A stretch of DNA of 64,000 nt, taken from Pseudoneurospora amorphoporcata (Eukaryota > Ascomycota > Sordariomycetes > Sordariales > Sordariaceae). Every line of letters starts with the position of its first letter. Positions within the stretch are counted from its first letter, which is position 1. The stretch is from contig MU859103.1 of assembly GCA_033297205.1 (NCBI GenBank), positions 124,001 to 188,000 of the forward strand. The letters are read 5' to 3'. Shown here in pieces: positions 60,000 through 64,000 of this stretch. The translations under genes were made by a program, and so were the position numbers. Under the pieces are notes generated by a model that saw only the letters and a program-made list of their open reading frames with translations, was not told the DNA's origin and made no database searches.

Positions 60000-62036
60000 C
60001 TATTTGATACTCTTGATGCTCTTCTCCAGCTGCTTCATGCTCTCCCTGACTTTGGGGCAATAATGTTTCCTCAACAACTCGCCCTCCCACACCGTCGACG
60101 CGAACGGGTTGCTACCCTCCACCGTTGCCGCAAGCGGCTTATACGTGCCGTCGCCTTTTCTCTCCTCCGTGTTCCACAGCGAGCTGATCTTCCTGCCGTG
60201 CGTGTGCAGCACGTCGGCGAGCAAACCAAGTAAAGCCTGGGCTGACTTCTCAGGTACCTGGAGCGACCCGGACATGAGCTGCTTCGTGAAGGCGGCCAGG
60301 CGGAGCGGCGCCACGGAGCGGATGTTCCAGGGCGGTAAAAGGATGCCGCTCAGACACTTGATGAGCAGAACGGTGGTGGTCTGCAGGTTGATGCGGTTGT
60401 TGCGGCGCACGCCGTTCTGGAGCTGGAGCGACTGGGCGCCGAGCTCGAGGTCCGGGTTGACGGAGAGGGAGAGAAGGGACTGGAAGAGGTGAGTGATGAA
60501 GAAGGAGAGATCGAGGTGAAGGTCGGAGCGGGCGTTGTGGGCATCTTGGCCCTCGAGAAGGGCGAAGGCGGTGACGGTGCAGAGGAGCGCCTCGCGACTG
60601 GTGTCACGGACGAACTCGTGCTCGTCATCTTCATCCTCTTCGTCCTCCTTGTTCTCGTCATCCGAATCGTCGTCCTCCTTGTTAGCGTCCATTTCGCTAT
60701 AGCGGATAAGGTCTTTTAGGGCCTCAAGGAGATCGCCAAAGAAGTCCTGGTTGATCAGGTGGGAGTATCTGGCCAGACCCTCAAGACAGGCACCCATGAG
60801 GTTGGGGATGCGCATCTTGAGGATGCGGAAGTACGAGGCGAAAACCATCTTGAGCGTTTCGGACTGCATCCGCTCGCGCTCCTCGTGGCTGACAGCCGCA
60901 TCGGCATGGGCCATGACCTTTTCAGCCTCCTTCTGCTCCTTGAGAAGCTTGCGCTCGCGCTTGGTGCGGAACTCCTTCTTTTGCTTTTGTTTCTTAACCG
61001 ACCCATCATCCTGCTTCTCCACCGTGTCTCTGGAAGCTTTGCCGGAGAACTCGTCGAGCAAACGCAGGTGGAGGAAAAGGTTGAGGATGCTCTCGTCAAC
61101 CTGGTAGTTACGAGCCTTCATCATCTTTGTGAGTACCGAGATGGCCTCCATGGCCGGCTGACCATCCTCATCCTCGTGAAACAGGGTCTCGAGAGCAGTC
61201 CGGCACTTGATAAAGTCCTTATCAATATTTCGGTAGCTCAGCTTCTTGATGATGATCTTGAGAAGCTCGCCGCGGAAGTTGAAGTGCGGTACTGCGTTCA
61301 AAAGAGTGCAGGCGCAGGTAAGTGCGATGCTGGTGATGGGTTGCTTTGCCCTCTTGTCACGGATAGCTCCGCCGGCAAGGGCAGCGAGGGTCTTGATGTA
61401 CTGGTAGTAGCCGGTAACCATGGCCTGCTCGTAGACGCGTAACCGCTTGACATCCTTGGACAGCTTCTCCTTGGCAACATCCTCCGAGGCCGGTCTTATC
61501 CTGTAGCCGGGAATGACATCCTTATAGACGGTCATCTGGACAACAATGGCGAGCTTCTTGATGGCGAGAAGGTCCGACTCTGAAAACTTGGCGAGCGCCT
61601 TGAAAGCACCCGGGTGCTCCTCTGGGTCTTCGTTAAGTTGCGTTGCGATCTTGGCCATTTCCTCCTGGGCTCTCCTGATCTGTTCCTTCTCGGGAATCTT
61701 GGGTGCTTCGGGCTCAGGCTGAACCTCCTCCTCCTCAGGAGCCTCCTCTCCTTCACTCTCTAGCCACTCGGCATCGCTGGCAATCTCGGCGTCCTCCTCT
61801 TCCTGCGTAACCCAGGTTCCCTCGGCGACTCTGATGGGCAGTTTTGTGGCATCGGCGGCCTTCTTCTGTTTCTTTTGCTTTCCTTTCCTGGGGCGATTCT
61901 CATAGTCCTCCTCGAGGTTCCAGCGCTGTGCACTCTTGAAGAACTGCTTTTGAATTTTGACATCGCTGGTCGCTGCGCCGTCCGAGGACTGAGCTCCATC
62001 GGCCAGCTTCCTCCTCTTGGAAGGATGGGAAGACAT
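60000..62036 (-). CDS. NOC3, nucleolar complex protein of 60S pre-ribosome assembly
   Basis: A single exon of 678 residues starts at the ATG at 62036 (MSSHPSKRRKLADG). An in-frame ATG at 62102 would add 22 residues (MFPLHFTPSLNLQQHG...), but the Ser/Lys/Arg-rich start fits a nuclear protein better. The length is near yeast Noc3p. Features in order are a basic N terminus, the conserved QRWNLEEDYENRPRKGKQ and EGTWV segments, a Glu-rich linker, the NOC3 helical domain (ELLKIIIKKLSYRN, CRTALETLFHEDEDGQ), a basic coiled coil, the CBF/Mak21-like region, and a strongly acidic Asp/Glu stretch about 480-500. Noc3 works with Noc2 in nucleolar maturation and export of pre-60S particles, and in yeast also in replication licensing. 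It is head-to-head with UTP10. Confidence 0.92.
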   Translation of the reverse strand: MSSHPSKRRKLADGAQSSDGAATSDVKIQKQFFKSAQRWNLEEDYENRPRKGKQKKQKKAADATKLPIRVAEGTWVTQEEEDAEIASDAEWLESEGEEAPEEEEVQPEPEAPKIPEKEQIRRAQEEMAKIATQLNEDPEEHPGAFKALAKFSESDLLAIKKLAIVVQMTVYKDVIPGYRIRPASEDVAKEKLSKDVKRLRVYEQAMVTGYYQYIKTLAALAGGAIRDKRAKQPITSIALTCACTLLNAVPHFNFRGELLKIIIKKLSYRNIDKDFIKCRTALETLFHEDEDGQPAMEAISVLTKMMKARNYQVDESILNLFLHLRLLDEFSGKASRDTVEKQDDGSVKKQKQKKEFRTKRERKLLKEQKEAEKVMAHADAAVSHEERERMQSETLKMVFASYFRILKMRIPNLMGACLEGLARYSHLINQDFFGDLLEALKDLIRYSEMDANKEDDDSDDENKEDEEDEDDEHEFVRDTSREALLCTVTAFALLEGQDAHNARSDLHLDLSFFITHLFQSLLSLSVNPDLELGAQSLQLQNGVRRNNRINLQTTTVLLIKCLSGILLPPWNIRSVAPLRLAAFTKQLMSGSLQVPEKSAQALLGLLADVLHTHGRKISSLWNTEERKGDGTYKPLAATVEGSNPFASTVWEGELLRKHYCPKVRESMKQLEKSIKSIK

Positions 62037-62721
62037 GATGGTGGCTGGTAATGGACCGTGTTGTTGAAGGTTGAGAGATGGTGTGAAGTGAAGTGGAAAC
62101 ACTGAGTGTGGGTGATTGATGTATGCTGAAGACAGACTGAGGTGAGGTGCTGAGGGCGGTGTTCTGTAGTGGAGATGGTTATCGATTGATGTTCCTCAAT
62201 GAGATGAGCTTCACGAACATTTTCCAAACTTTCTGGACCCTGGCCGCCAATGCTGGGGTCTTATCGGTGACTTGTGGTTGGTCAACCCCGCTTATCGGAC
62301 CCCGCCCCTTGGAGAAAAAAAAGTAGCTGAACCACAATGAACGGCCATTGAACTGGCACTTCACTTTTGCGATTGAGTGCATGCCGCTGGAGCTTCGAGT
62401 GGCCGCATCTTCTCTCCAACTTTGAAACCTCCTTCCATCCAAAACAATCCACTCTCTCCAAAACATCACCAGGGTCGCAGAAAAGAGATACCGCGGCAAT
62501 ATCTTTCTCGACAACTGTACACATTATCCAGCATCCAATATTCCTTGTCTCTACCCCGCGATACACGATCGAGACGGACTGTACCTTCCCCGTCTCCCAC
62601 CACGCGCCGAAAGGCCGACCGGATTCCCTTGTTTGCGACGCGATCGAAATATCGACGTCGATAGTTATTAGGATACAATACGATACCCATATAGCCGGAA
62701 GATAGAAAGAATTACACAGCC
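62037..62721. promoter_or_regulatory. Shared region between divergent NOC3 and UTP10
   Basis: These 685 bp separate the start codons of two ribosome-biogenesis genes. Both promoters and leaders are here. No ORF is supported. Confidence 0.65.
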
Positions 62722-64000
62722 ATGTCGTCTTTGGCCTCCCAGTTGGCACAGATTGCCGCCAACTCGCGGTCGACACTCAACACCAAGGTCCTCAAGGCCG
62801 CCCACTCCAAGTCCTTGATCTTCGAGCCTCGCGTCGCCGCTACGCAGACATACCCCGAGATCTACTCGATATGCCTCGAAGGCTTCGAAGAGCTATGCAA
62901 CCTCGATTCGCGCTTCGCCAAGTTTGCCCAGTCGCTATGGAGCGAGCAGAGCCAGGAGGCCGACAGAACACAGATGAGCGCCGCTGAGAACGCCGCCCTC
63001 GATAAGCACGTCGAGGCCTTCCTCCACCTCTGTGGCAGCAGGTTGCGTCTCATGCCCGCCATCAAGGCCATCGAGTGGTTGATTCGCCGGTTCCGCATTC
63101 ACGAGTTCAACACGGCTGCCCTCATCGCTACCTTCCTCCCATACCACACCATCCCGGCCTTCGTGACCTTGCTGTCCATCCTGCCCGCCAACATCCCCAA
63201 GGAGTACCGCTTCCTCGACCCCTACATCCGCTCTCTGACAGCGCCCCCTCGCGCCGCCATTGTCCAACAAGCGACGAACCGCCCCGAGCTTCTTACCGCC
63301 ATCTCCCAGTACACCCTCGACTCTTGCAAGTACCAGATGGAGTACCCCGGCCTTATCTCGTTCTGGGGTGGTGTCATGGTCGAGGCCACCAACGGTCTGC
63401 TCGACAAGTACCGTTCCGGCAGGAGAAGCATCCAGATCGAGAACGACAACGCCCTCATGCAGCAGCTTGCCCCTGTCCTCAGCGATGCCATGGTCATGAA
63501 GAGCTCGCCCGGTCTCCAAATCGCCAGCTATATGGTTGTGACTATTCTTGCTGCCAAGGGCGGTCTTGCCGACAACGCTCTTACGGCCTTCATGGACCAG
63601 CTTGTCCATGGCTGGACTCCCGAGACGATGCGCCCCGGTCTTGTTACCCTCTGCATCATCTCCCAGCACCGCTCCGCCAAGCAGCTTTCTGCCAGAGTCA
63701 CCAAGGCTCTCCTCAAGGTTCCTGAGCTTGCCTCCGTCATGAACGAGATTGGCAAAGACCACAGAGTCGATAAGCTGGCCAACGGCCTTGCTCTTGCCTT
63801 GGTCGACAGGCTTCACAGGAAGGGTGATGTTCGCAGTCTGCCTGTGGTCAACTCGCTGCTCCTTGGCAACGTTCTCCGTGAGAAGCAGATCAAGGTCGTC
63901 TACAAGTCTCTGTTGGTTGCCGCCCACAGAATCAACGACCAGGTTGACCAGGATGGCGCGATTCGCAAGGAGCTTGGCACTATTTTGGTCGGCTTGTCCC
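62722..64000 (+). CDS. UTP10/HEATR1, U3 snoRNP small-subunit processome protein (3' partial)
   Basis: From the ATG at 62722 the frame is open without interruption to the window edge, giving the first 426 residues of a protein that normally exceeds 1,700. The start MSSLASQLAQIAANSRSTLN and the following LKAAHSKSLIFEPRVAATQTYPEIYSICLEGFEELC are highly characteristic of UTP10. Later blocks include AIEWLIRRFRIHEFN, FLPYHTIPAFVTLLSILP and YRFLDPYIRSLTAPPR. The protein is built of HEAT repeats and belongs to the t-UTP/UtpA subcomplex, which binds nascent pre-rRNA in the nucleolus and is needed for rDNA transcription and 18S rRNA processing. The coding strand is strongly C/G-ending. No intron is seen in this part. 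The 3' end lies outside the window. Confidence 0.95.
   Translation, partial: MSSLASQLAQIAANSRSTLNTKVLKAAHSKSLIFEPRVAATQTYPEIYSICLEGFEELCNLDSRFAKFAQSLWSEQSQEADRTQMSAAENAALDKHVEAFLHLCGSRLRLMPAIKAIEWLIRRFRIHEFNTAALIATFLPYHTIPAFVTLLSILPANIPKEYRFLDPYIRSLTAPPRAAIVQQATNRPELLTAISQYTLDSCKYQMEYPGLISFWGGVMVEATNGLLDKYRSGRRSIQIENDNALMQQLAPVLSDAMVMKSSPGLQIASYMVVTILAAKGGLADNALTAFMDQLVHGWTPETMRPGLVTLCIISQHRSAKQLSARVTKALLKVPELASVMNEIGKDHRVDKLANGLALALVDRLHRKGDVRSLPVVNSLLLGNVLREKQIKVVYKSLLVAAHRINDQVDQDGAIRKELGTILVGLS

Noticed and set aside
62037..62102. 22-residue N-terminal extension of NOC3 from the upstream in-frame ATG
   Set aside because: The extension lacks family similarity and the second ATG gives the expected nuclear-type start; it cannot be fully excluded without transcript data.
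62935..63927. 330-codon ORF on the minus strand
   Set aside because: It is antisense to the clear UTP10 coding frame.

Overview
The window comes from a filamentous ascomycete, almost certainly Neurospora or a very close Sordariales relative. Coding thirds are rich in C/G. Genes carry short introns (about 50-220 nt, GTRNGT donors, CTAAC/CTGAC-like branch sites, CAG/TAG acceptors). The content is conserved eukaryotic genes plus fungal ones: a secreted large-subunit catalase like Neurospora CAT-3, and a STE12 factor like Neurospora PP-1. From memory I place cat-3 and pp-1 near each other on N. crassa linkage group III; I could not check this. The 16 supported genes include 12 with introns that I resolved by hand. 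Summed exon lengths are divisible by three in every resolved model.

Layout. 1-570 is the 3' end of an unrecognised (+) gene. 1626-3274 (-) is an ENT-type nucleoside transporter and 4496-6788 (-) the catalase. About 6.5 kb without a recognisable gene follows. 13295-17496 (-) is a Drs2-type P4-ATPase flippase, divergent from a CRIPT homolog (18676-19173, +). Then come an epoxide-hydrolase-like enzyme (19870-20985, -), a pinin/SDK/MemA splicing protein (21950-23223, -) divergent from PHF5A/Rds3 (24014-24571, +), a peroxin-26-like tail-anchored protein (25097-26676, -), an EBP/EXPERA sterol-isomerase-like protein (27888-29257, -), and Tti1 (29822-33247, -) divergent from a Zn2Cys6 transcription factor (33750-36904, +).

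36905-47096 is a gene-poor 10 kb stretch. It holds a 419-bp MITE with 52-bp terminal inverted repeats, simple repeats, and a possible eroded or unresolved gene near 46 kb. STE12/pp-1 (48711-51122, +) follows, preceded by 1,614 nt with no ATG on the coding strand. Next are a CFEM-like gene whose frame appears broken twice (52887-53726, +), a Pol III-like A-box/B-box/T-run unit (about 54092-54211), and a GPI-type aspartic protease (54672-56203, -). The window ends with NOC3 (60000-62036, -) divergent from the 5' part of UTP10 (62722-64000, +).

Functional themes. Two head-to-head pairs join genes of one process: pinin with PHF5A (pre-mRNA splicing), and NOC3 with UTP10 (ribosome biogenesis). The other genes serve redox defence, membrane lipid and sterol biology, peroxisome biogenesis, PIKK maturation, MAPK-controlled development and secretion. 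I found no CRISPR, no operon and no autonomous transposon. The most unusual signals are the MITE, the ATG-free leader of the STE12 gene, the doubly frame-shifted CFEM-like gene, a stop-free in-frame intron in the zinc-cluster gene, and a 22-bp perfect palindrome upstream of the flippase.
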